This document shows, in pieces, positions 35,870-45,346 of a stretch of DNA of 64,000 bases; within the stretch, counting starts at the first letter, position 1, and every line of letters starts with the position of its first letter. The translations under genes and the position numbers were made by a program. The notes beneath the pieces are model-generated. The model was not told the DNA's origin and did no database searches. It saw nothing but the letters and a program-made list of their open reading frames with translations. The DNA comes from Pseudomonadota bacterium (GTDB lineage Bacteria > Pseudomonadota > Gammaproteobacteria > Steroidobacterales > Steroidobacteraceae). The stretch covers positions 62,001 through 126,000 of the forward strand of contig JADIZR010000002.1 in the NCBI GenBank assembly GCA_016704655.1, read 5' to 3'.

Positions 35870-36558
35870 GTCGCTGCCGCAATCGCGGCGGCCAGCTCAT
35901 CGAGCCCACGGATCGTGAGCGCGGGCGGCTCCGATTCACGCGGCCACGCCGCGGCTTCCCGGTTGAGCCAGACCGGCAGCACGCCAGCCGCGCGCGCACC
36001 TTCGACGTCGGCTTCCGCGTCGTCGCCGACGTGCGCGACCTCGTGGGCTGCGAGCCCGGCACGCTCGAGCAGGATCTCGAAAATGCGCGGATCGGGCTTG
36101 AGCATCCCCGCCTCGCGCGCCGCGAGGCTCATCTCGAAATACTGGTCGATGCCGCACAGGGAGAGATCGGCGTTGCCGTTGCTGAGGGCGAACAGACGAT
36201 AGTCCGGGGCCAGCGCTGCGAGCGCGGGTCGCACGTCGTCGTAGAGCGTCACTTCATTGCGTGCGCGATAGAACGCCTCGAAGGCATGGTCGGCCATAGC
36301 TTCGGGGTACGTGGCCTCGCGCGCGTGCTGGCGCAAAGCCTCGAGCCGCAGCCACGTGAAGTCGTGCCGCATCGCCGGGTGGTCGAGCGCCATGCGGGCA
36401 CGCACGTCGCGCATCGAGCGCAAGTCGTGGCGCTCAGTCACCCGGGGATAGTGGCGCGCCAGGAACTCGTGCATCGCGTGCTCCGCGCGCACGATGACGG
36501 GCCACACGTCCCAGAGGGTGTTGTCGAGATCGAAAATGATCGCCCGGATGCCGCCCAT
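35848..36558 (-). CDS. HAD family hydrolase
   Basis: A 236-residue HAD phosphatase. Motif I is FDLDNTLWD (nucleophile Asp10, Asp12), motif II FALSNGNADL, motif III KPDPRIFEILLERAG and motif IV HVGDDAEADVEGARAAG. The helical cap between motifs I and II (about residues 20-95) marks subfamily IA, the group with phosphoglycolate phosphatase and pyrimidine nucleotidase relatives. The substrate is unknown. It is convergent with and slightly overlaps mobB, and divergent from avtA with 49 bases between starts. Confidence 0.92.
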   Translation of the reverse strand: MGGIRAIIFDLDNTLWDVWPVIVRAEHAMHEFLARHYPRVTERHDLRSMRDVRARMALDHPAMRHDFTWLRLEALRQHAREATYPEAMADHAFEAFYRARNEVTLYDDVRPALAALAPDYRLFALSNGNADLSLCGIDQYFEMSLAAREAGMLKPDPRIFEILLERAGLAAHEVAHVGDDAEADVEGARAAGVLPVWLNREAAAWPRESEPPALTIRGLDELAAAIAAATQARVST

Positions 36559-36607
36559 GGGGATTGCCGTATGATGCGCCGCGACTTAACGCAGGCGGCG
36601 AGTCTAC

Positions 36608-37874
36608 ATGAGGACCTTCGGCACGAAGTTTGGCGAACGCATGGCGCGGCCCACGGGCGCGCTCGAACTGATGGCGGACCTCGGTTCCGCCATGGCGCGG
36701 GGCGGTTCGCACGTCCACATGCTCGGCGGTGGCAATCCCGCGCGCATCGCTGCGGTCGAGGCCGTGTACCGGCGGCGGCTCGCGGAAATCGCGTCGGACC
36801 CTGCGCAGTTCGGTCGGTTCATCGCGGGTTATTCCGCACCCGCGGGCGACCTCGGGTTTCGCGACGTCGTCGCGCTTTCACTGCGCAATGAGTTCGGCTG
36901 GTCGGTGACGGCCGGCAATGTAGGACTCACGAGCGGCAGCCAGTCGGCGTTCTTCTTCCTGTTCAACCTGTTCGCCGGTGAGCGCACCGACGGCGGACAT
37001 TGCCGCATCCTGCTGCCGCTGGCCCCCGAGTACATCGGCTACGCCGACGTCGGTCTCACGCTGGGCATGCTGCTCGCGCAGCCCGCCGGGATCCATGAGC
37101 TGGATGACGGCTACTTCAAGTACTTCGTGGATTTCGATCGACTCGACGTGCCGGACGACGTCGGTGCGCTGTGCGTATCGCGGCCCACCAACCCATCCGG
37201 CAACGTGCTGACGCTCGAGGAACTGCAGCGGCTCGATGCGCTCGCCCGCGCGCGCCGGGTGCCGTTCATCATCGATGCGGCCTACGGCCTGCCCTTTCCC
37301 GGCATCCAGCACGAGCACCTGGATTCGCTGTGGAATCCCAATGTCGTGCTGTGCCTCAGCCTGTCGAAGCTGGGGCTGCCGGCGGCGCGCACCGGCATCA
37401 TCGTGGCGGATGAGTCGATCATCGAAGCGCTGACCGCATTCAATGCGACGGCCGCGCTTGCGCCGCCGTCAACTGGACCGGTCATCGTCGAGCCGCTGCT
37501 GCGCAGCGGTGAACTCGCCAGGCTTTGCCGCGATCACCTGCGCCCGCATTACGCGGAGCACAGTGCCGCGGCCGTGCAGGCACTGCGCGAAGCATGCGTC
37601 GGCCTGCCGCTGCGAATTCACCGGCCCGCAGGCGCGTCCTCCCTGCGGCTGTGGTTCCCGGGCCTGCCGACCTCACGCGCAGGAACTCTATCGACGGCTG
37701 AAGCAGCGCGACGTGCTCGTGCTGTCGGGACACCATTTCTTCCCGGGCGTCGAGCACGACGATCCGCACCAGCACGAATGCCTGCGCCTGAGCTACGCGC
37801 AGCCGCCCGAGAGCGTGCGGGCCGGCATTGCGATCCTCGCCGAGGAAGTGCGGCACGCGTACGAGCGCGGGTAG
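36608..37874 (+). pseudogene. avtA: Valine-pyruvate aminotransferase AvtA, one frameshift
   Basis: About 422 residues if repaired. A fold type I PLP enzyme: RPTNPSGNVLTLEEL, IDAAYGLPFPGIQ and the PLP-lysine motif SLSKLGLPAARTG are in the first frame up to SLRLWFPGLPT. The end AQELYRRLKQRDVLVLSGHH and CLRLSYAQPPE is in the next frame. The shift is an extra base near 37673. AvtA links valine and alanine metabolism. The protein is complete on both sides of the shift, so an error is more likely than loss of function. Confidence 0.9.
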
Positions 37875-37886
37875 TTGCCGACACGC

Positions 37887-37993
37887 GGCGGTCCGATGGG
37901 TTTCAGGCCGGGACGCCGTAAATCCGTCCCTGGAGGCTCCGCGCGCAACGTCCTGTTGCGCGACGGCCCGGCCTTGAAACCCATCAGACCGCC
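37887..37993. repeat. Structured inverted-repeat element between avtA and uvrA
   Basis: Outer arms of 26 and 27 bases pair with one bulge and one mismatch (left arm begins GGCGGTCCGATGGGTTTCA). Inside lies the core GTAAATCCGTCCCTGGAGGC and an inner hairpin CGCGCAAC-GTCCT-GTTGCGCG. A core of the form GTAAATnCnTCCCTG is known in dispersed repeats of several gammaproteobacteria. It sits between two convergent genes, where it probably acts as a two-way terminator. Copy number cannot be judged from one window. Confidence 0.85.
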
Positions 37994-38017
37994 ACCTGCC
38001 GGCTGATTCGCGCGCCG

Positions 38018-41000
38018 TCAGCGCGGCCCGCGCTCGGCGAGAAACTCCGACAGCACCAGCGACGTATGCGATTCGCGCGGTGCCGCGGCGAGTTGCTCGG
38101 GCGGGCCCGCGGCCACAACACGACCGCCACCCGCGCCACCTTCGGGGCCGAGGTCGACGATCCAGTCAGCCTCCGCGATCACGTCGAGATTGTGCTCGAT
38201 GACCACGACCGTATTGCCGGCATCCACCAGTCGATGCAGCACGCGGATCAGCTTTTCGACGTCGGCCATGTGCAGGCCAACGGTCGGTTCGTCGAGCACG
38301 TACAGCGTCTGCGCCGTGCCCTCGCGGCCGGGACGCAGCCGCGCCAGTTCGGTGACGAGCTTGATGCGCTGAGCCTCGCCGCCAGAGAGTGTCGGGCTGG
38401 GTTGCCCGAGCGTCAGGTAGCCGAGGCCGACATCCTGCAGCAGCGTGAGCGCGTGGTGCACCTTCGGGTGGGCCTCGAAGAAGCCGACCGCGTCATCGAC
38501 GCACATGGCGAGCACATCACCGACGCTGCGGTCGCGCCACGTCACGGCGAGTGTCTCGGCGTTGAAGCGCCGGCCGCCACAGACGTCGCAAAGCACCTTC
38601 ACGTCCGGCAGGAAGCTCATCTCGATCGTCTGCACGCCCTGGCCTTCGCAGGCCTCGCAACGTCCACCCGCAGTATTGAACGAGAACCGCCCCGGACCGT
38701 AGCCGCGGACCTTCGCATCAGTCGTGCCGGCGAACAGCTTGCGCACGTCATCCCAGAAGCCGACGTACGTGGCCGGGCACGAGCGCGGCGTCTTGCCGAT
38801 CGGCGTCTGGTCGACCTCCAGCACGCGTGCAATCGCCTCGCTGCCGTCGATGCGGTCGCAGCCGACCCATTGCGGTGACTTGCGCCGGCTCTGCTGCGAC
38901 GTGCGAACACTCATGTTCGCGTGCAGCACATCACGCGCGAGCGTCGACTTGCCCGAACCCGACACGCCTGTGACGACTGAAAGACGGCCGAGCGGAAACC
39001 GCCCTTTGGTCTTGCGCAGGTTGTGCAAGTGCGCGCCGCGCACGACCAGGCTCGGCGTGGTGCGCGTCACCGGGCGGCGCGGCACCAGCGGATGGCGCAG
39101 CGGATGCGCGAGGAAGCGGCCGGTCAGCGACTGCGGGGAGCGAACAAGGTCCGCAACGGTCCCCTCGCCCACGACGTGACCACCGCGCGTGCCGGCGCCC
39201 GGTCCGAGGTCAAGCAGATGATCGGCCCGGCGGATCGTTTCCTCGTCATGCTCGACGACCAGCAGCGTATTGCCCTTGCTGGCGAGCTTCTGCAACGAAT
39301 CGAGCAGGATGCGGTTGTCGCGCGGGTGCAGGCCGATCGTCGGTTCGTCCAGCACGTAACACACGCCCTGCAGGTTAGACCCCAGTTGTGCGGCCAACCG
39401 GATGCGCTGTGCCTCGCCGCCCGACAGCGTCGGCGCCGAACGGTCGAGTGATAGGTACCCAAGCCCGACGTCATTGAGGAATGCGAGCCGGGACTTCGCT
39501 TCCGCCTGCAGGTCGCGCGCGATCTCGGCCTCGCGCCCCTGCAGCCGCAGCGTGTCGAAGAACGACAGCGCCTGCTCGACCGGCAACGCAGACAGTTCTG
39601 CAATCGACCTGCCCTTGAACGTGACGTTGAGTGCGACGGGATTCAGCCGCTGGCCCGCACAGGCCGGGCACGCCGTGGCTTCGCCTTCGAACCAGTCGTT
39701 CCACCAGACTTCCTCGCCGGACTGCTCGTCGTCGAAGCCGCTGATCTGCAGGCCGGTGCCGAAGCATTCCTCGCACCAGCCGTGCTTGGAATTGTAGGAG
39801 AACATGCGCGGATCAGGCTCGGCGAAGCTGCGCGCGCACCGTGGGCAGGCGCGACGGGTCGAGAAGACGCGCGTGCGGCCCTTGTCGACGATGTGAGCCA
39901 CGCCCTTGCCGAATTCGAGCGCGCGGTCGAGCGCGGCCCGCAACGGCGCTTCCGTCGCGGCGCCGACCTTCACGTGCCCACCGGCAATTCGATCGTGTGC
40001 TCACGGAACCGATCGAGCCGGGGCCATTGGGCAGTCGGACGCATTGCGCCGTCGACGCGCAGTCCCGCGTAGCCCTTCGCGAGCGCCCACTGCGCGAGGT
40101 CGGTGTAGTAGCCCTTGCGCGACACGACCAACGGCGCCAGCAGTTCGATCTTGCGGCCCTTCGCCTCGCGCAGCAGCAGCGCGGCGATCGAATCGGCGCT
40201 CTGCGGCTCGATCGGCACGTGGCAATCGGGGCAGTGCTGCACACCGAGCTTCACGTACAGCAGCCGCAGGAAATGGTGCACTTCGGTCAGCGTGCCGACG
40301 GTACTCTTGCGACCGCCACGGCTGGTGCGCTGCTCGATCGCGACCGTCGGCGGAATGCCGAAGATGGCATCGAAGTCGGGACGCGATGCCGGCTGCACGA
40401 ACTGTCGCGCGTACGCGTTGAGCGATTCGAGGTAGCGTCGCTGGCCCTCCGCAAAAATGATGTCGAACGCGAGCGTGGACTTGCCGGACCCGGATACGCC
40501 CGTCAGCACGGTCATGCCATCGCGCGGAATGGTGACCTCGATGTCGCGCAGGTTGTGCTCGCGCGCGCGGTACACGACGATCGAAGCGGCGGCGCGGTCA
40601 GCGACCGCATCTCGAACAACTGCAGGCGGTGATATCGCCGGGATCAAGGCGTGACCGACTTTGAGGACCGCTGCACGCTCCGTGTCGTAGTCGAGCAACG
40701 CGCGACCCGTGTGCGATGCGGGCTCGGCCATCACCTGCTCGGGCGTGCCGGCAACCAGCAGCCGTCCGCCGCCGTCGCCACCTTCCGGGCCCAGGTCGAG
40801 GATCCAGTCCGACGCTCGGATCACGTCGAGATTGTGCTCGATGACCAGCAGCGAATGCCCCGCATCGAGCAGTCGCTTGAACGCGCCGAGCAGCTTGGCG
40901 ACGTCGTCGAAGTGCAGGCCCGTGGTCGGTTCGTCGAACAGGAACAGCGTCCCACGGAAAATGGGGACACTCACCGATTTCCCCTGGCTGGCTTCACGTC

Positions 41001-43556
41001 GGCCAGGTGGCCAGCGAGCTTCAGCCGCTGGGCTTCACCGCCGGACAAGGTCGGCACGGGCTGGCCGAGTCGCAGGTAGTCCAGACCGACCGCGGCGAGC
41101 GGTTCGAGCCGGTCGAGCACCTCGCGGTCGTCGGCGAAGAACACCACGGCCTCGGAGACTGTCATCTCCAGCACGTCGGCGATGCTGAGCGCCTTGCCCT
41201 CGTGGCGACGGATCCGCACTTCGAGGATTTCCGGGCGGAAACGCTTGCCGTCGCAATCGGGGCAACGCAGGTACACGTCGGAGAGGAACTGCATCTCGAC
41301 GTGTTCGAAGCCGTTGCCACCGCAAGTGGGGCAGCGCCCGTTGCCGGAATTGAAACTGAACGTGCCGAGCGTGTAGCCGCGCTGTACCGCGACGGGATCG
41401 CGGGCAAAGCGCTTGCGGATCGCGTCGAACGCTCCCACGTAACTCGCGGGGTTGGAGCGGGTCGTGCGGCCGATCTGCGCCTGGTCGACCATCACGACTT
41501 CGCCGACGAGTTCCGCGCCTGCCAGCGCCTTGTGCGCACCCGGCGTTTCGGTCGGCTTGCCGTGCGCGCGGCGCAGGCCCGCGTAGAGCACGTCCTGCAC
41601 CAGCGTGGATTTGCCCGAACCCGACACACCCGTTACGCAGACCAGTCGTCGCAGTGGAATCTCGACGTCGAGGTCCTTCAGGTTGTGCTCCTTCGCGCCG
41701 CGGACTGTGATCGCAGGCGCACCAGGCTCAGGCGCACCGCGCTTGCCGGCTGCCGTCACTGCTTCGAGGCGGCCCGACAGGTATCGCGCCGTCAACGTGT
41801 CCGAACGCGACGCAAGCTCGGCGGGCGTGCCTTCGAACACGATCTGGCCGCCGTGCTCGCCCGGGCCGGGCCCCATGTCGATGACGCGGTCGGCCGTCAG
41901 CATGATCTGCGGGTCGTGCTCGACGACCAGCAGCGAGTTGCCGTTGTCGCGCAGTCGGTGCATCACCTCGATCACGCGGCGCATGTCGCGCGGATGCAGT
42001 CCAATCGAGGGCTCATCGAGCACGAACAGCGTGTTGACCAGCGACGTGCCGAGCGCCGTCGTCAGGCTGATGCGCTGCACTTCGCCACCCGAGAGCGTGC
42101 GGGATTGCCGGTCGAGCGTGAGGTACCCGAGGCCCACGCGGACCAGGAAGCCGAGCCGCGAGCGAACCTCGCCGAGCAGCTGGTCGGCACCTTCATCGAG
42201 TGGCGCGGGCAGCACGATGCGCTCGAAAAACGCCAGGCACTGGTCGAGCGGCAGCAGCATCAGTTCATGGATGTTGAGGCCGGCTCCGGGCCACTCGCGG
42301 TCCGCGAGCCGCCACAGCAGCGCTTCCTCCTTGAGCCGCGCGCCCTTGCAGGTGTGGCACGGCGTGTAGCTGCGGTACTTCGCGAGCAGCACGCGCACGT
42401 GCATCTTGTAGCTCCTGGTTTCGAGCCACTGGAAAAACCGGCGCACGCCGTACCAGACTTTCTTTTCCCACGGCCCTTCGCCTTCGAGGACCCACTGCTG
42501 CTGCGCTGCGGTGAGCTCTCGCCACGGCGTATCGACGGGAATGCCCCGTTTCTTCGCGAAGCGCAGCAGGTCGTCCTGGCATTCGCGGTTCGAGTCGGTC
42601 TGCCACGGTTTGATCACACCGCCGCGCAGCGTCTTGCTGGTGTCCGGGGTCACGAGCCCGAAATCGATGCCGATCACGCGGCCGAAGCCGCGACACGTCT
42701 CGCACGCGCCGAGCGGGGAGTTGAACGAGAACAGGCTCGGCGCTGGATCGCGGTAGTGGATGTCGCAGTCGGCGCAGTGCAGGTCGGTCGAGAAACGCCA
42801 GACCGCTTCAGTTTCCTCGCCAGCTCCGCCCCCCTTGCCCGCTGCAGTGGTCGAGGGAGCAAGCGCTGGCACCCGCACGTTCACCCGCCCGCGCCCGACC
42901 CGCAGTGCAGCCTCGAATGCATCGATGACCCGGCCGCGATCGACGTTGCCGAGCCGGAAGCGGTCCTGGACGACTTCGAGCTTATCCGCTCCGCTCGCAT
43001 GCACGCGGGTATAGCCCTGCTGCTCGAGCAGCTTGAGCACCTCGGCGGCGCTGAAGTTGACCGGCACCGACACCGGGAAGGTGACGAGCAGTCGCGGATC
43101 CCCCGCTGCCTGCGCGCGCTCTACCAGGGTGCTATAGATCGAATCGGGCGTATCGCGTCGAACCGGACCGCCGCAGCCGCGGCAGTGCAACTGCCCGGCG
43201 CGCGCATAGAGCAGCTTCAGGTGGTCGTTCAGCTCGGTCATCGTGCCCACGGTCGAGCGCGAGGTCCGCACGGGATTGGTCTGGTCGATGGCGATCGCAG
43301 GCGGAATCCCCTCGATCCTTTCCACCTGTGGTTTGTCCATGCGGTCGAGGAACTGCCGCGCATACGGCGAAAATGTCTCGACGTAACGGCGCTGGCCCTC
43401 GGCATAGACCGTGTCGAAGACGAGCGAGGACTTGCCCGATCCGGACACGCCCGTCACGACGACGAGCTGGCGGAGCGGGATGTCCAGGTCGAGGCCCCGC
43501 AGATTGTTCTGCCGGGCCCCGCGAATGCGGATGCGGTCGTGGGGCGACTTTGCCAT
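38018..43556 (-). pseudogene. uvrA: Double-length UvrA excinuclease subunit, two frameshifts
   Basis: About 1,846 residues if repaired: two UvrA units fused head to tail. Four Walker A motifs (GVSGSGKS) and four ABC signatures (LSGGE) are present, with several CxxC zinc modules such as CPTCGGNG and CEACEGQG. UvrA finds DNA lesions for UvrBC. The chain is read in three frames, joined near 40980 and 39980. Each junction is repaired by one extra G: GGGG to GGGGG gives RGKSVSVPIFRGTLFLF, and GGG to GGGG gives LPVGHVKVGAA. The two 4-base start/stop overlaps thus look accidental. Fused UvrA proteins of this size are known in other proteobacteria. Confidence 0.88.
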
Positions 43557-43666
43557 GGGAATCGAGGGAGGCCCGGGGGAAACTACGGGCCGTGTAACGC
43601 TACCACGATCTGTCCGGATCGCAGATACTTCGCGCAGAACGAAACCGATACGCCTGGGGGTTCGAA

Positions 43667-44308
43667 ATGCGGTGGTTATCCGCCCTGATGCCGCGTGAGA
43701 CGCGGTTTTTCGCGCTTTTCGATCGCCACGGCGCGTTGATCGTCGAGGGCGCCAACGCCGTCGTCGAACTGGTGCAGCACTACGAGGACACTGTCCGTCG
43801 CGCTGAGCTGATCCAGCGCATCGGCGACATCGAGCGCAGTGCCGACAAGATCACGCACGAGACCGTCTCGGTCCTGCATTCCACGTTCATCACGCCATTC
43901 GACCGCAACGACATCCACCGGCTCATCTCCGGCATGGACGACATCCTCGACCTCATGCAGGACGCGGCCGAGTCGATGCACCTGTTCGACATCCAGACCC
44001 TGCCGCCCGCCTCGCTGCAGCTGGCCGAACTGCTGCAGCAGTGCTCAGTCAGGGTGCAGGCGGGCGTCGCACTGCTGCAATCCATGGACAATGCCGAGAA
44101 GGCGCTGACGCTCACCGAGGAAATCGACCAGCTCGAAAGCGATGCGGACAAGGTATCCCGTGACGGAATCTCTCGCCTCTTCCGCGAGGAAATGGACGTC
44201 CGGCAGCTGATCAAGCACAAGAACGTCTACGAGTACCTCGAGGAAGCCATCGACAAGTGCCAGGACGTGGCCAACGTCATCGAATCGGTGATCGTGGAAA
44301 ACGTCTGA
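43667..44308 (+). CDS. DUF47 PhoU-like protein
   Basis: A 213-residue helical-bundle protein of the DUF47 family (TIGR00153). Typical segments are FALFDRHGALIVEGANAVVE at the start, RSADKITHETVSVLHSTFIT with FDRNDIHRLISGMDDILD, and a C-terminal YEYLEEAIDKCQDVANVIE. These proteins resemble PhoU and are commonly paired with low-affinity Pit phosphate transporters, which they are thought to regulate. The stop codon overlaps the start of the Pit gene (TGATG), supporting a common role. Confidence 0.94.
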   Translation: MRWLSALMPRETRFFALFDRHGALIVEGANAVVELVQHYEDTVRRAELIQRIGDIERSADKITHETVSVLHSTFITPFDRNDIHRLISGMDDILDLMQDAAESMHLFDIQTLPPASLQLAELLQQCSVRVQAGVALLQSMDNAEKALTLTEEIDQLESDADKVSRDGISRLFREEMDVRQLIKHKNVYEYLEEAIDKCQDVANVIESVIVENV

Positions 44309-45321
44309 TGGACGCCGGGCTCACGATTCCGCTGGCGACGCTGGTGCTGCTCGTCGCCATCGCGCTGGCTTTCGACTTCATGAACGGCTTCCACGACGCG
44401 GCGAACTCGATCGCCACGGTGGTCTCCACGGGCGTGCTGCGTCCGCACTACGCGGTGGCCTGGGCGGCTTTCTTCAATTTCGTCGCGATCTTCATCTTCC
44501 ACCTCAAGGTGGCGGCCACCGTCGGCAAAGGCATCGTCGATCCCGGCGCCATCGACCACTACGTGATCTTCGGCGCGTTGATCGGCGCGATCATCTGGAA
44601 CCTGATCACCTGGTACTACGGCATCCCGTCGAGTTCCTCGCACGCGCTGATCGGCGGCATGATCGGCGCCACGATCGCCAAGGCGGGCGTGGATCCGCTC
44701 GTGATGAAAGGCATCGTCCGCACGGTTTCCTTCATTTTCATCTCGCCCGTGCTCGGCATGCTGCTCGGCGGACTGATCATGGTGGCAGTCTCGTGGATCT
44801 GTCTGCGCTCCGCGCCCCGCAAAGTGGACCGCTGGTTCAGGCGCCTGCAGCTCGTGTCCTCCGCGGCTTACAGCATCGGCCACGGCAGCAACGACGCGCA
44901 GAAGACCATGGGCATCATCTGGCTGCTGCTGATTTCCGCTGGCGTCACGTCGACCGATGCGGCGAGGCCGCCCAACTGGGTGATCGTGAGCTGCTACATC
45001 GCCATCGCCATGGGCACGATGTTCGGCGGCTGGCGCATCGTGAAGACGATGGGCCAGAAGATCACGAAGCTGCGTCCGGTCGGTGGCTTTGCGGCGGAGA
45101 CCGGCGGCGCCATCACGTTGTTCATGGCGTCGAGCCTGGGGATCCCGGTGTCGACGACGCACACGATCACGGGTGCCATCGTCGGCGTAGGTTCGGCGCA
45201 GCGCGTGCGGGCCGTGCGCTGGGGCCTGGCAGGCAATATCGTGATCGCGTGGATCGTCACGATGCCGGCGGCCGCGATCATGGCCGCCCTTGCTTACTAC
45301 CTGGGCCGACTCGTTCTCTGA
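44308..45321 (+). CDS. Inorganic phosphate transporter, Pit family
   Basis: A 337-residue membrane protein. The Pit signature appears twice: FMNGFHDAANSIATVVSTGV near residues 23-42 and SIGHGSNDAQKTMGIIWLL near residues 190-208, with PVSTTHTITGAIVGVG near the end. About ten transmembrane helices are likely. It imports phosphate (as metal-phosphate) driven by protons. The start overlaps the DUF47 stop by one base. No Pho box was seen upstream of the pair. Confidence 0.95.
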   Translation: MDAGLTIPLATLVLLVAIALAFDFMNGFHDAANSIATVVSTGVLRPHYAVAWAAFFNFVAIFIFHLKVAATVGKGIVDPGAIDHYVIFGALIGAIIWNLITWYYGIPSSSSHALIGGMIGATIAKAGVDPLVMKGIVRTVSFIFISPVLGMLLGGLIMVAVSWICLRSAPRKVDRWFRRLQLVSSAAYSIGHGSNDAQKTMGIIWLLLISAGVTSTDAARPPNWVIVSCYIAIAMGTMFGGWRIVKTMGQKITKLRPVGGFAAETGGAITLFMASSLGIPVSTTHTITGAIVGVGSAQRVRAVRWGLAGNIVIAWIVTMPAAAIMAALAYYLGRLVL

Positions 45322-45346
45322 CGCGACGGAGGCCGCGAGCCGCGCC

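Noticed and set aside
38018..40974. Separate downstream UvrA subunits translated by 4-base start/stop overlaps
   Set aside because: The supposed starts fall in the middle of conserved UvrA sequence, and in each case adding one G to a G run restores a single continuous protein.
41007..43688. Open frame of 893 codons on the plus strand
   Set aside because: Antisense to UvrA, which has unmistakable ATPase motifs. The translation is His/Arg/Ala-rich, as expected of a shadow frame.
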